DNA from: Bacteroidales bacterium
GTDB lineage: Bacteria > Bacteroidota > Bacteroidia > Bacteroidales > UBA932
Direction of reading: 5' to 3'
Length of the DNA: 34,402 bases
Assembly: GCA_017451395.1 (NCBI GenBank)
Contig: JAFSPR010000058.1
Location: 1-34,402, forward strand
A model generated the notes under the pieces. That model was not told where the DNA came from, ran no database searches, and saw nothing but the letters and a program-made list of their open reading frames with translations. Each line of letters opens with the position of its first letter. Within the stretch, counting starts at the first letter, position 1. Position numbers and translations under genes: made by a program. Positions 1 to 8,612 of the stretch are shown here, piece after piece.

Positions 1-1
1 G

Positions 2-46
2 TATGCCCTCCTGAACAACCTGATTGACATGAACTCAATAGAATAA
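2..46 (+). CDS. C-terminal end of an unidentified upstream gene (partial)
   Basis: An open frame runs from the window edge to a TAA at 44-46, three bases before the apt start. It encodes the 14-residue tail YALLNNLIDMNSIE. The close spacing suggests it belongs to the same + strand operon as apt. The fragment is too short to assign to a family, and a chance open frame of this length cannot be excluded. Confidence 0.3.
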   Translation, partial: YALLNNLIDMNSIE

Positions 47-49
47 GTT

Positions 50-628
50 ATGGACTACAGTAAATTCATCAAATTCTATCCGGATTTCCCCATCAAGGGA
101 GTGAACTTTGTGGACATCATCCCGTTCCTTCAGGACAAGAAACTCTTCCAGAGCCTTATCGATGACCTGGAGGCAATGTGCGATGCTCCAAATGTTGCCG
201 CCCCCGAAGCCCGCGGATTTTTCTTTACGGCCCCTATGCTGTATTCCGCCGGAAAGGTTCAGAACGTTATTCCTCTCAGAAAGAAGGGCAAACTTCCCTT
301 CAGTGAAGGAGACCTCATCCAGGTGGAAATTATGAAGGAGTACGGCCCTGACCACGTTTACTTCCGTAATTCGGACATAGCCGCCAGCGCCGCTCCGGAA
401 GGAGACACCGTGGAAATCACCTTCTTTGATGACATCCTTGCAACCGGCGGCACCGCAAAGGGCCTTGCCGAAGGCCTTAATGCCCAGAAGGTCATCATCG
501 GCGGCAAGGAATACAAGGTGAAGGTAAAGGACTTCGTGTTCCTGGTAGAGATTGATGACCTTCCCGGCCGCGCCAAACTGGAAGGGATCGCCCCCGTAAA
601 ATCACTTATTCACGTAACTGAAGGATGA
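50..628 (+). CDS. apt: Adenine phosphoribosyltransferase
   Basis: Cytosolic purine-salvage enzyme that makes AMP from adenine and PRPP. The 192-residue product is close to the usual Apt length of 170-185. The N-terminal segment ([16 protein letters not shown], about residues 13-28) matches the Apt signature, and EARGFFF (about 53-59) matches the family's ESRGF motif. The PRPP-binding loop DDILATGGT lies at about residues 127-135. The ATG at 50 follows the stop of an upstream frame by three bases, and the gene overlaps guaB by four bases (ATGA). Translation is therefore probably coupled, and it sits in a nucleotide operon where AMP salvage is next to GMP and CTP synthesis. Assignment is firm. 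Confidence 0.93.
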   Translation: MDYSKFIKFYPDFPIKGVNFVDIIPFLQDKKLFQSLIDDLEAMCDAPNVAAPEARGFFFTAPMLYSAGKVQNVIPLRKKGKLPFSEGDLIQVEIMKEYGPDHVYFRNSDIAASAAPEGDTVEITFFDDILATGGTAKGLAEGLNAQKVIIGGKEYKVKVKDFVFLVEIDDLPGRAKLEGIAPVKSLIHVTEG

Positions 629-1698
629 GCCTGAAAGACCGCATAATGCAGGAAGGGATTACCTTCGACGACGTCCTCCTTGTCCCCGCCTACTCCGAGG
701 TCCTTCCCCGTGAAGTGTCCCTTAAAGGCCGATTCTCCCGTAATATCGGCCTTGAAAGCCCTTTTGCATCGGCGGCCATGGACACCGTCACGGAGGCACG
801 GATGGCAATTGCGATGGCCCGGAAAGGCGGGATTGGCGTCATCCACAAGAATATGACGGCGGAAATGCAGGCCGATGAAGTGGCCAAAGTCAAGGCCGAG
901 GGCCTGAAGGTTGCCGCCGGAGTTGGCATCACCCCCGATGTCCTTGACCGCGTTGAAAAACTTGTTAAGGCCGGCGTTGACGCAATAGTGCTTGACTCCG
1001 CCCACGGTCACTCAAAAGGCGTCCTGGATGCCCTGAGGGCCGTAAAAGCCGCATACCCCGCCCTAGACGTAGTGGTTGGCAACATTGCCACCGCTGCAGC
1101 CGCAAAGGATCTCATAAAAGCCGGTGCCGACGGCCTCAAGGTTGGAATCGGCCCCGGAAGCATATGCACCACCCGCATAGTTGCCGGCGTAGGAATGCCG
1201 CAACTTACCGCCATTGCCGATGTCGCCGACGTTGCCGGAGAGATCCCCGTCATCGCCGACGGCGGTCTCCGCTACTCCGGAGACGTGGTGAAGGCCCTTG
1301 CCGCGGGCGCATCCTGCGTGATGTGCGGCAGTATGTTCGCCGGCACCGACGAAGCCCCCGGAGACATTGTGGAGGTGGACGGCGTGAAGATGAAAGGATA
1401 TCGCGGAATGGGGTCCATAGATGCCATGGAGGCTGGAAGCGCAGACCGTTACTTCCAGAAAGGGGCCAAGAAACTTGTTCCGGAAGGCGTTGTGGCTCGT
1501 GTTCCGTACAAAGGCTCCGTAGAGGATGTCATCTTCCAGTTGGAAGGCGGTCTCCGCTCCGGAATGGGCTACTGCGGCGCCAAGGACCTTGAGGCCCTTC
1601 ACAAAGCCCGGTTTGTGAAGATAAGTCCCGCCACCGTGAAGGAAAACCATCCGCACGACGTCTCAATTGCCAAGAAAGCACCCAATTACAATGGATAA
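625..1698 (+). CDS. guaB: IMP dehydrogenase lacking CBS domains
   Basis: Oxidises IMP to XMP with NAD+, the committed step to guanine nucleotides. The active-site loop GPGSICTTR has its catalytic cysteine at about residue 181. The [10 protein letters not shown] phosphate-binding region, the YRGMGS segment and the RVPYKG catalytic flap are all present. The protein is 357 residues, against about 490 for typical bacterial GuaB. The missing part is internal: the family sequence [18 protein letters not shown] (about residues 78-95) passes directly to KVAAGVG, where two CBS domains normally sit. The frame is open throughout, so this looks like a real compact form and not a sequencing fault. CBS-less IMPDHs are known, for example in Borrelia. 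The loss would remove purine-nucleotide allosteric control. It overlaps apt by 4 bp and guaA by 8 bp. Confidence 0.95.
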   Translation: MSLKDRIMQEGITFDDVLLVPAYSEVLPREVSLKGRFSRNIGLESPFASAAMDTVTEARMAIAMARKGGIGVIHKNMTAEMQADEVAKVKAEGLKVAAGVGITPDVLDRVEKLVKAGVDAIVLDSAHGHSKGVLDALRAVKAAYPALDVVVGNIATAAAAKDLIKAGADGLKVGIGPGSICTTRIVAGVGMPQLTAIADVADVAGEIPVIADGGLRYSGDVVKALAAGASCVMCGSMFAGTDEAPGDIVEVDGVKMKGYRGMGSIDAMEAGSADRYFQKGAKKLVPEGVVARVPYKGSVEDVIFQLEGGLRSGMGYCGAKDLEALHKARFVKISPATVKENHPHDVSIAKKAPNYNG

Positions 1699-3268
1699 AA
1701 TTATCATTCTGGATTTTGGTTCCCAGGTTACGCAGCTTATCGGCCGTCGTCTGAGGGAACTCAACGTCTATTGTGAAATTTATCCATACAACAAAGTCCC
1801 CGCACTGGACGTGGACGTAAAAGGCGTAATCCTTTCCGGAAGCCCATGCTCTGTAAGGGATGGCAATGCTCCGCAGGTGGACCTTTCCCTTTTCCGCGGC
1901 CGCCTTCCCCTTCTTGGAATATGCTACGGGGCACAGTACATAGCCTTCAAGGGTGGAGGAAAGGTGGAAGCCTCTGACACCCGTGAATACGGCAGGGCCA
2001 TCCTGAGACTGGTTTCAAAGTCCCCTCTTTTTGAGGGCGTGAGCAAAGAAACCCAGGTTTGGATGTCTCACGGAGACAGTATATCGGCCCTTCCGGAAGG
2101 CGCCTCTGTAATAGCCTCTACGGAGGATGTCCAAAACGCCGCTTATCAGTTTGAAGGGGAGCCCACTTTCGCCGTCCAGTTCCATCCTGAGGTTTACCAC
2201 ACCGTGGAAGGCGCCCGCATTCTATCCAACTTTGCGCTTGGGATATGCGGCTGCAAGGGAGACTGGACCCCGGATTCCTTCATTTCCACAACGGTGGAAG
2301 CCCTGAGAGGGAAAATCGGCCGTGACAACGTTATCCTGGGCCTCAGCGGCGGAGTGGATTCAACCGTTGCCGCCGTCCTTCTGAACCAGGCAATCGGCAG
2401 CCAGCTCACCTGCATCTTTGTGAACAACGGCCTTCTGAGAAAGAACGAATTCACAAGCGTCCTTGCCTCCTACAAGAAGATGGGGCTCAATGTGATTGGT
2501 GCCGATGCATCTGAAAGTTTCCTCAGCGCACTCAAAGGCCTTACAGACCCCGAGGCCAAGCGCAAGGCCATAGGCCGCCTCTTTGTGGAGACTTTTGAAA
2601 AATACGCCGCCGGGGTTGGAAACGCCCGCTGGCTGGCCCAGGGCACCATTTATCCGGACGTAATAGAGAGCGCCGGCATTCCCGGAATAGCCTCCAAGAT
2701 CAAGAGCCACCACAACGTTGGCGGCCTGCCTGAGAAGATGAACCTGAAGGTGGTGGAGCCCCTCAGTATGCTGTTTAAGGACGAGGTTCGCCGCGTTGGC
2801 CGCGCCCTCGGCGTTCCCCCGGAGCTCATAAACAGGCATCCTTTCCCCGGCCCTTCACTTGCCATCCGCATAATAGGGGAGGTTACGGAGGAAAAACTCT
2901 CCGTCCTCAGGGAGGCCGATGACATTTTCATAAGTGCCCTCCGCTGCTACGACTGCACGGGGATGGGTTATCCATCGGCCGCAAATCCCGCAGAAATGGC
3001 CACCAACCTCTACGATGCAATCTGGCAGGCCGGGGTCATTCTTCTCCCTGTAAAGAGCGTTGGCGTAATGGGCGACGAACGCACCTATGAGAATCCTGTG
3101 GCCCTCAGGGCCGTCATTTCCACAGACGCCATGACGGCAGACTGGTTTCCTCTTCCCTACGACTTCCTCCGGGATGTCTCCAACCAGATTATCCGCAAGG
3201 TGCGTGGGGTAAACAGGGTGGTCTACGACATCTCTTCCAAGCCGCCGGCAACCATTGAATGGGAGTAA
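1691..3268 (+). CDS. guaA: GMP synthase, glutamine-hydrolysing, full length
   Basis: Converts XMP to GMP using ATP and ammonia released from glutamine. The start is placed at the ATG encoding [12 protein letters not shown], which matches the family N-terminus and gives the classical 525 residues. A longer frame exists upstream from 1667. The class I glutaminase domain shows catalytic Cys78 in GICYG and His165/Glu167 in QFHPE. The ATP-pyrophosphatase P-loop SGGVDS starts at about residue 219. The C-terminal dimerisation domain ends in the canonical PPATIEWE. The gene overlaps the end of guaB by 8 bp, so XMP production and use are coupled. It is complete, in contrast to the glutaminase-less paralogue two genes downstream. 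Confidence 0.96.
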   Translation: MDKIIILDFGSQVTQLIGRRLRELNVYCEIYPYNKVPALDVDVKGVILSGSPCSVRDGNAPQVDLSLFRGRLPLLGICYGAQYIAFKGGGKVEASDTREYGRAILRLVSKSPLFEGVSKETQVWMSHGDSISALPEGASVIASTEDVQNAAYQFEGEPTFAVQFHPEVYHTVEGARILSNFALGICGCKGDWTPDSFISTTVEALRGKIGRDNVILGLSGGVDSTVAAVLLNQAIGSQLTCIFVNNGLLRKNEFTSVLASYKKMGLNVIGADASESFLSALKGLTDPEAKRKAIGRLFVETFEKYAAGVGNARWLAQGTIYPDVIESAGIPGIASKIKSHHNVGGLPEKMNLKVVEPLSMLFKDEVRRVGRALGVPPELINRHPFPGPSLAIRIIGEVTEEKLSVLREADDIFISALRCYDCTGMGYPSAANPAEMATNLYDAIWQAGVILLPVKSVGVMGDERTYENPVALRAVISTDAMTADWFPLPYDFLRDVSNQIIRKVRGVNRVVYDISSKPPATIEWE

Positions 3269-3293
3269 AAAGAAAAGTATTGAGATTTCTATT

Positions 3294-4901
3294 ATGGACA
3301 CAAAATACATTTTTGTAACTGGCGGTGTGGCTTCTTCCCTTGGAAAGGGGATTATTGCCGCATCCCTTGCCAAACTTCTTCAGGCAAGGGGATTACGCGT
3401 TACTATCCAGAAATTTGACCCGTATCTCAATATAGACCCCGGCACCCTCAATCCCTATGAGCACGGGGAGTGTTATGTGACGGAAGACGGGGCCGAGACA
3501 GACCTTGACCTTGGCCACTACGAGCGTTTCCTTGGCATTCACACGTCCCAGGCCAACAACGTCACTACGGGCAGGATATACAACACGGTAATAACGCGTG
3601 AACGCGAAGGCGCCTATCTTGGAAAAACAGTCCAGATTGTGCCCCATATAACTGACGAGATAAAGCGCAGGATGCTTCTGCTTGGCCAAACCGGCAACTA
3701 TGACATTGTAATCACAGAGGTTGGCGGCACTGTTGGCGATATGGAAAGCCAGCCTTTTGTGGAGGCCATGCGCCAGCTCCAGTGGGAACTGCCGGAAGAG
3801 GATTTCCTGAGCATTCATCTTACCCTGATTCCTTACCTCAAGGCCGCACAGGAACTTAAGACCAAGCCCACACAGCATTCCGTGCAGGAACTCCAGTCCC
3901 AGGGTGTGCATCCGGACATAATCGTGTGCCGGACTGAAAAGGAACTTACGCCGGAACTGCGCCGCAAAATTGCCCTTTTCTGCAACGTCAAGCCCGGCCA
4001 CGTAATTGAGTCAATGGACGCCTGGAGCATCTACCAGGTCCCTTTCAACATGGAGGCCGAGCATCTTGACACCCTTGTTGTGAATAAACTTGAAATCCCG
4101 GGCCTTCCTGAGCCTGACCTTTCAGGCCTTAAGGCCTTCCTGGAAAGGCTGAAAAATCCCCAGAGGGAAGTGGACATTGCCCTTGTGGGGAAATACGTGG
4201 AGCTTCAGGATGCGTACAAGAGCATCCAGGAAAGCTTTATCCACGCAGGGGCGGCCAATCACTGCAAGGTAAACGTTCACTGCATCCATTCCGAGCACCT
4301 TGACCCTTCCAATGTGGATGAGGTCCTGGGCCCTATGAAAGGCATCCTGGTTGCCCCCGGATTCGGTTCCCGCGGCCTGGAAGGGAAGATATGTGCGGTG
4401 AAATACGCCAGGGAGCACGGGGTTCCCTTCTTTGGGATATGCCTTGGTATGCAGATGGCGGTTGTTGAGTTTGCCCGCAATGTGCTTGGTTGGGCCGATG
4501 CCGCCTCTACGGAAGACAATCCGGACACGCCCCATCCCGTAATAGATATGATGGAGGAGCAGAAAAAGCTTACCATGAAAGGTGGGACCATGCGTCTTGG
4601 GGCATATCCCTGCCACATAAAGGAAGGGACGCTGGCGCAGAGGATTTATGGGGCCGATGATATTTCCGAGCGTCACCGCCACCGTTATGAATTCAACAAC
4701 AGATACCTTCAGGCCTTTGAAGATGCCGGAATGGTGGTGAGCGGGGTGAATCCGGATCATAACCTGGTGGAAATAGTTGAAATCCCGTCACATCCGTTCT
4801 TTGTGGCCGTTCAGTTCCATCCGGAGCTCAAAAGTACGCCGGAAAACCCCCAGCCCATTTTTGTGGAGTTCGTGCGCGCCGCTTTGCAGTATTTTTCGTA
4901 A
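3294..4901 (+). CDS. pyrG: CTP synthase
   Basis: Aminates UTP to CTP using glutamine and ATP. The start chosen encodes MDTKYIFVTGGVASSLGKG, the family N-terminus with the ATP-binding glycine-rich loop, and gives 535 residues (E. coli has 545). An in-frame ATG at 3255 would add 13 uncharacteristic residues inside the end of guaA. The synthase domain contains GTVGDMES and the ALVGKYVELQDAYKS linker. The C-terminal class I glutaminase has its nucleophile in FGICLGMQ (Cys383) and its His/Glu pair in VQFHPE. It lies 25 bp after guaA on the same strand, consistent with one nucleotide operon. Confidence 0.96.
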   Translation: MDTKYIFVTGGVASSLGKGIIAASLAKLLQARGLRVTIQKFDPYLNIDPGTLNPYEHGECYVTEDGAETDLDLGHYERFLGIHTSQANNVTTGRIYNTVITREREGAYLGKTVQIVPHITDEIKRRMLLLGQTGNYDIVITEVGGTVGDMESQPFVEAMRQLQWELPEEDFLSIHLTLIPYLKAAQELKTKPTQHSVQELQSQGVHPDIIVCRTEKELTPELRRKIALFCNVKPGHVIESMDAWSIYQVPFNMEAEHLDTLVVNKLEIPGLPEPDLSGLKAFLERLKNPQREVDIALVGKYVELQDAYKSIQESFIHAGAANHCKVNVHCIHSEHLDPSNVDEVLGPMKGILVAPGFGSRGLEGKICAVKYAREHGVPFFGICLGMQMAVVEFARNVLGWADAASTEDNPDTPHPVIDMMEEQKKLTMKGGTMRLGAYPCHIKEGTLAQRIYGADDISERHRHRYEFNNRYLQAFEDAGMVVSGVNPDHNLVEIVEIPSHPFFVAVQFHPELKSTPENPQPIFVEFVRAALQYFS

Positions 4902-4931
4902 CTTGCAGAATGATTTAACAGGTTAAAGTCT

Positions 4932-5915
4932 ATGAGTTCAAACAGTGTTCGTCCCGCAAACATGGAGCGCATAACCACTCCGGAACTGGCAAAAGCCTTT
5001 ATCGAGGAGCAGGTCAAGGAGCTCCGCGCCCAGATTGGAAACAAGAAAGTACTTCTGGCACTGTCCGGAGGCGTTGATTCCTCCGTGGTAGCGGCCCTTC
5101 TGATCAAAGCCGTTGGGCAGCAGCTTGTGGCCGTTCATGTGAATCACGGCCTTCTGCGTAAGGGGGAGCCGGAGCAGGTAATCCGCGTTTTCCGTGATGA
5201 GTTCAAGGCTAACCTTGTGTATGTAGACGCCGTAGACCGTTTCCTGGATAAACTTGCAGGCGTGGCCGATCCCGAGCAGAAGCGAAAGATCATCGGCGCA
5301 GAATTCATCCGCGTCTTCGAGGAAGAAGCCCGTAAGCAGGAAGGTATAAGCTTCCTTGCCCAGGGAACCATCTACCCGGATATCCTGGAATCCGGCCCCG
5401 TGAAGTCCCATCACAACGTTGGCGGCCTTCCGGAGGACCTCAAGTTTGAACTGGTAGAACCCGTCAAACTTCTCTTCAAGGACGAGGTCCGCGTGGTTGG
5501 AAAGGAACTCGGCCTCCCCGACAATATGGTCTACCGCCAGCCCTTCCCCGGCCCCGGCCTTGGCGTCCGCTGCACCGGCGCAATCACCCGCGACAGGCTT
5601 AACGCCCTCCGTGAGGCCGATGCAATCCTACGTGAGGAATTTGACAAAAACGGCCTTGCAAGCAAGGTGTGGCAGTATTTTACCATAGTTCCGGACTATA
5701 AGTCAACCGGTATCAAAGATGGCAAGCGCTGCTGGGACTGGCCGGTTATCATCCGTGCCGTCAACACCCGTGACGCTATGAGCGCAACCATTGAGGAGAT
5801 TCCTTACAACGTTCTTAATCACATCACCCAGCGTATCATCACGGAAGTCCCCGGAGTCAACCGTGTCCTCTACGACCTTACTCCCAAGCCCACGGGAACC
5901 ATTGAATGGGAATAG
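4932..5915 (+). CDS. GMP-synthase-like ATP-pyrophosphatase without glutaminase domain
   Basis: The 327-residue protein corresponds to the C-terminal two thirds of GuaA. The P-loop LSGGVDSS begins at about residue 44. It also has [20 protein letters not shown], the FPGPGLGVR segment and a dimerisation domain ending in TGTIEWE. No class I amidotransferase domain is encoded with it or beside it. Archaeal GMP synthases are split in this way with a separate glutaminase subunit. Here a full-length GuaA lies 1.7 kb upstream. The protein could use free ammonia, borrow ammonia from another subunit, or act on another nucleotide. The start could also be ATG 4962 (MERITTPELAKAF). All visible ATP-pyrophosphatase motifs are intact, so it is not an obvious pseudogene. 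Confidence 0.88.
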   Translation: MSSNSVRPANMERITTPELAKAFIEEQVKELRAQIGNKKVLLALSGGVDSSVVAALLIKAVGQQLVAVHVNHGLLRKGEPEQVIRVFRDEFKANLVYVDAVDRFLDKLAGVADPEQKRKIIGAEFIRVFEEEARKQEGISFLAQGTIYPDILESGPVKSHHNVGGLPEDLKFELVEPVKLLFKDEVRVVGKELGLPDNMVYRQPFPGPGLGVRCTGAITRDRLNALREADAILREEFDKNGLASKVWQYFTIVPDYKSTGIKDGKRCWDWPVIIRAVNTRDAMSATIEEIPYNVLNHITQRIITEVPGVNRVLYDLTPKPTGTIEWE

Positions 5916-6962
5916 ATGTATCAGTTAGCCACCACAATGCCGTTCATGGTGTGTCTTGTATGGACCGCCATCCTTCTTTTCCAGATAGGGAAGGCCGACC
6001 GCGCACATATTGCGCTGGCGGTCTTCGGCATTGTGACATCGGCACTGTATTTCTGCCACTATCTGCATTTTAACGGGCTCCAGAGCCGTTTTTCGGAGAG
6101 TCTCTATTACCTTTGCAATCTCTCTGTATACCCTCTCTATGCCCTCTATGTGAAGTGCCTTACCGGAAAGAGCGTACCCCGGACTTGGACGTATCTCTGG
6201 TGGTTTATACCGGCAGTGGCGGTTTTTGTCTGTTCCATTGCCGGGTGGCTGCAGGGTATAGGCGGTGCCCAGATGGCCGCCCAGGCCCTGTTCCCAGTTG
6301 TCACCATATACTCCAGCATCATAGCTGCGCGTGACCTTTTCCGGTTCCGCCTCAGCGTAAATAACTTTTACTCAAACCCGGAGGAAAAGCGCCTGGACCC
6401 TCTTTTTATCCTCCTGGTGCTTCTGGTTGTGACTGCAATGATGTCCTTTACGGTGAATCTCCTAGGCCGCGATCACTTTATGGGGTCCTGGGAACTGATG
6501 ATTCCGTCCGTGGGGTTCTCGGCCCTTCTGTTTTCCATCTTCTATTTTGGGAATAAGACGGAGTTTCCGGCCGATGAAGTTAGGGTTGAGGATTTTGCAG
6601 AAGGCTTCTCGGACTCCGACGACAGCTCCAGGGCAGTGCTTATGGAAAAGATCCGGGCTCAGATGCAGGCGCAGCAACTTTTCCGCTCCAAGGGCCTTAC
6701 GGTTGCCGACCTGGCAGAGGCTGTGGGCTCCAACAGAACCTATGTATCGGCCTGTATAAATCAGCTTGCGAAGCAGTCCTTCTCTGACTACGTGAACAGC
6801 TGGCGCATCCGTTATGCCCGCCTTCTCATGGAGGAAAAGCCCCCGCTTTCCATTACTGAAGTGGCCGACAGATCCGGTTTCTCGGACCGTGTGTCCTTCT
6901 ATCGCAGTTTCAAGAAAATCACCGGGATGAGCCCGTCTGAGTGGATGGAAAGCAAGGAATAA
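5916..6962 (+). CDS. AraC-family regulator with seven-helix membrane N-terminus
   Basis: A 348-residue protein with two parts. Residues about 1-220 contain roughly seven hydrophobic segments (for example FMVCLVWTAILLF, FILLVLLVVTAMM and IPSVGFSALLFSIFYFG). Residues about 245-348 form an AraC/XylS DNA-binding domain with two helix-turn-helices (LTVADLAEAVGSNRTYVS and SITEVADRSGFSDRVSFYRSFKK) and the closing GMSPSEW motif. It is therefore likely a membrane-bound transcription factor that senses something in the envelope. The ATG follows the preceding stop with no gap. The next + strand gene starts 115 bp downstream, behind paired direct repeats and a palindrome that could be its operator. The ligand cannot be inferred. 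Confidence 0.88.
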   Translation: MYQLATTMPFMVCLVWTAILLFQIGKADRAHIALAVFGIVTSALYFCHYLHFNGLQSRFSESLYYLCNLSVYPLYALYVKCLTGKSVPRTWTYLWWFIPAVAVFVCSIAGWLQGIGGAQMAAQALFPVVTIYSSIIAARDLFRFRLSVNNFYSNPEEKRLDPLFILLVLLVVTAMMSFTVNLLGRDHFMGSWELMIPSVGFSALLFSIFYFGNKTEFPADEVRVEDFAEGFSDSDDSSRAVLMEKIRAQMQAQQLFRSKGLTVADLAEAVGSNRTYVSACINQLAKQSFSDYVNSWRIRYARLLMEEKPPLSITEVADRSGFSDRVSFYRSFKKITGMSPSEWMESKE

Positions 6963-6968
6963 GCCTCC

Positions 6969-6998
6969 TTTTTACGATTTGCAACATAGTTTTTACGA
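6969..6998 (+). promoter_or_regulatory. Direct repeats upstream of the lipoprotein pair
   Basis: TTTTTACGA occurs at 6969-6977 and again at 6990-6998. The offset is 21 bp, close to two helical turns, a spacing often seen for AraC-family half-sites. The repeats lie just after the AraC-type gene and upstream of the candidate promoter at 7016-7046. Binding by that regulator is inference. Confidence 0.35.
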
Positions 6999-7007
6999 AC
7001 GGTAACG

Positions 7008-7046
7008 CGCGTGTGTTGCACACGCGGGTGTGGTTGTCTATCTTTG
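7008..7046 (+). promoter_or_regulatory. Promoter with a palindrome centred on the -33 element
   Basis: The -7 box TATCTTTG lies at 7039-7046 and a TTG -33 element at 7016-7018, 20 bp apart, the Bacteroidota arrangement. The TTG is exactly the spacer of a perfect 8-bp inverted repeat, CGCGTGTG at 7008-7015 and CACACGCG at 7019-7026. A protein bound there would block the -33 contact. The downstream lipoprotein ATG is at 7078. Confidence 0.6.
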
Positions 7047-7077
7047 TGTTGCTTGTAAGACAAACCACATTCAACAT

Positions 7078-7830
7078 ATGAAAAAACTGTTCGTACTCTT
7101 TTGCATCACCGCATTGGCCTGGGCCTGCGGAAGTGACAAGCCAGCAGAACTGTATGTCCCTAAAAACACGGTTGAGTTTGCGGGCAACGCTTTCACATCC
7201 TTCTCCCTTGGAGCCGATGTGAAACTTTACACGTCGCAGAATCCTGATGTATCCAAGGAATGGACAGTCCAGGCCGTAATCCCTGTCCGCAAGGAGGTGC
7301 AGGGGGCAATTGACGGTCTCAGCATCAACCTTGTTCCGCTTGATGAGCGCGGAATCCGCATCCGTGACGGTTTTGTCCTTGAGGGAGAGGATCTTGCAAA
7401 CCTTGTCCCCGTGTACAATTCGGCCGATAACATTGAGCGCACAATAGTGTTCTCGGTGGCTCAGGATGGCGTGAAGAAGTACTTCACCAAGAAAGAAGCG
7501 GAAAAGCTGCTTGCAAACACCAAGGGAGTGAGGATGGATTTCAACGTAACTTCCGCAAAAGGCGCGGCAGCTGTGGCAGAGCAGCCCAAGCAGGAAAACC
7601 CCAACACCCTTGACGCCCTTTGCAAGAAGTATGGCGTCTATGGCCTCCTGAGCCAGTATGAGTCTGCTCTCCGCAACGACAACAACCGCCGCGCAAAGCA
7701 GATCGAGGATCAGCTCTGGTCCATTGAAAAGCGTGTGAAGAACGACGGAAGCATCCCGTCCTGGCTCCGTGACCGCTTTGTGGAGTACGTAGAAGACCGC
7801 GAAGACCAAATTGAAGACCGCTACGATTGA
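7078..7830 (+). CDS. Exported lipoprotein, first of a tandem paralogous pair
   Basis: The start is set at ATG 7078 because it gives a lipoprotein signal (MKKLFVLFCITALAWAC, lipobox cysteine at residue 17). The longer frame from 7030 runs through the promoter. The mature part begins with a segment of about 140 residues (ELYVPKNTVEFAGNAF and IPVRKEV) that is clearly shared with the next gene. The C-terminal 50 residues are charged and probably helical. No named family was recognised. Its position between an AraC-type regulator and an outer-membrane barrel protein points to an envelope role. Function unknown. Confidence 0.8.
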   Translation: MKKLFVLFCITALAWACGSDKPAELYVPKNTVEFAGNAFTSFSLGADVKLYTSQNPDVSKEWTVQAVIPVRKEVQGAIDGLSINLVPLDERGIRIRDGFVLEGEDLANLVPVYNSADNIERTIVFSVAQDGVKKYFTKKEAEKLLANTKGVRMDFNVTSAKGAAAVAEQPKQENPNTLDALCKKYGVYGLLSQYESALRNDNNRRAKQIEDQLWSIEKRVKNDGSIPSWLRDRFVEYVEDREDQIEDRYD

Positions 7831-7838
7831 TCCAAGGT

Positions 7839-8576
7839 ATGAAAAAGCTTATCCTTGTGGCCTTGTCGGCCCTGGCGCTTTACTCCTGCGCAAAAAAACC
7901 TGTAGAAATCTTCGTCCCAAAAGGTCAGATGGAGTTTGCCGGCAGCGGATTTGAGTCCTTCTCTCCCGGGGCCGATGTCCGTGTTTGTATGTCCCCGGAC
8001 CAGGATAATCCCAAGCTATGGAACATCCAGGCCGTGGTCCCTGTACGCAAGGAAACGGAGGCTGTAATATCGGCCCTGGATATGGAACTTACGCTTCTTG
8101 ATGAGAACGGTCTGCGCGTCCGTGATTCCTTCTCCCTGCAGGCAGAGGAGATGGAGAATCTGGTGCCGGTTTTCAATAGCGCACCATCTGTTGAAAAGGC
8201 CGTTGTCTTCTCCGTGCCGGAGGTGGACGGAGGTAAAAAGCGTTTCCCCTACAAACAGGCCAAGTCCATGATAGAAGACACAAAGGGTGCACGTCTGAGC
8301 ATTAACTCGGAGACTTTTGTGGAGGAAGAAACAAAGCCGGAGGATATTCCCTATACCCTTCCCTGGCTTTGCAAGCGCACTGGAGTGAACGGCCTTCTCA
8401 ATCAGTACAGGAGCGCCGTGAATAAAAAGGACCTCCGCAAGGCCGGACAGATTGAAGCTAAGATCTATCAGATCGAGAAAGATGTAAAGAAAAATGATAA
8501 TTATCCAGAAAACCTCCGCAAGCGCTTTTTAAGCTACGTGGAGAACAAGATTGAGGATATAGACGACAAATATTAG
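7839..8576 (+). CDS. Exported lipoprotein, second of the tandem pair
   Basis: The 245-residue product starts at ATG 7839 with a lipoprotein signal (MKKLILVALSALALYSC). The longer frame from 7827 overlaps the previous stop. It parallels its neighbour along its whole length: EIFVPKGQMEFAGSGF, VVPVRKET, NLVPVFNSA, DTKGARLSIN, then the C-terminal segments GLLNQYRSA and ENLRKRFLSYVE. The pair therefore arose by tandem duplication. They lie 8 bp apart and are probably co-transcribed. No known domain recognised, and the molecular role is unknown. Confidence 0.8.
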   Translation: MKKLILVALSALALYSCAKKPVEIFVPKGQMEFAGSGFESFSPGADVRVCMSPDQDNPKLWNIQAVVPVRKETEAVISALDMELTLLDENGLRVRDSFSLQAEEMENLVPVFNSAPSVEKAVVFSVPEVDGGKKRFPYKQAKSMIEDTKGARLSINSETFVEEETKPEDIPYTLPWLCKRTGVNGLLNQYRSAVNKKDLRKAGQIEAKIYQIEKDVKKNDNYPENLRKRFLSYVENKIEDIDDKY

Positions 8577-8612
8577 AAACCAATACAAACAAATCAACTT
8601 AAAACAACCATT

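Noticed and set aside
3255-3293. Earlier start for pyrG
   Set aside because: It would overlap the guaA end and add 13 residues not found in CTP synthases. MDTKYIFVTGG is the family N-terminus.
4902-4931. Separate promoter for the short GMP synthase
   Set aside because: TTTG and TA-type boxes can be picked out around 4884-4908, but they do not match the -7 consensus. Transcription from the upstream operon is simpler.
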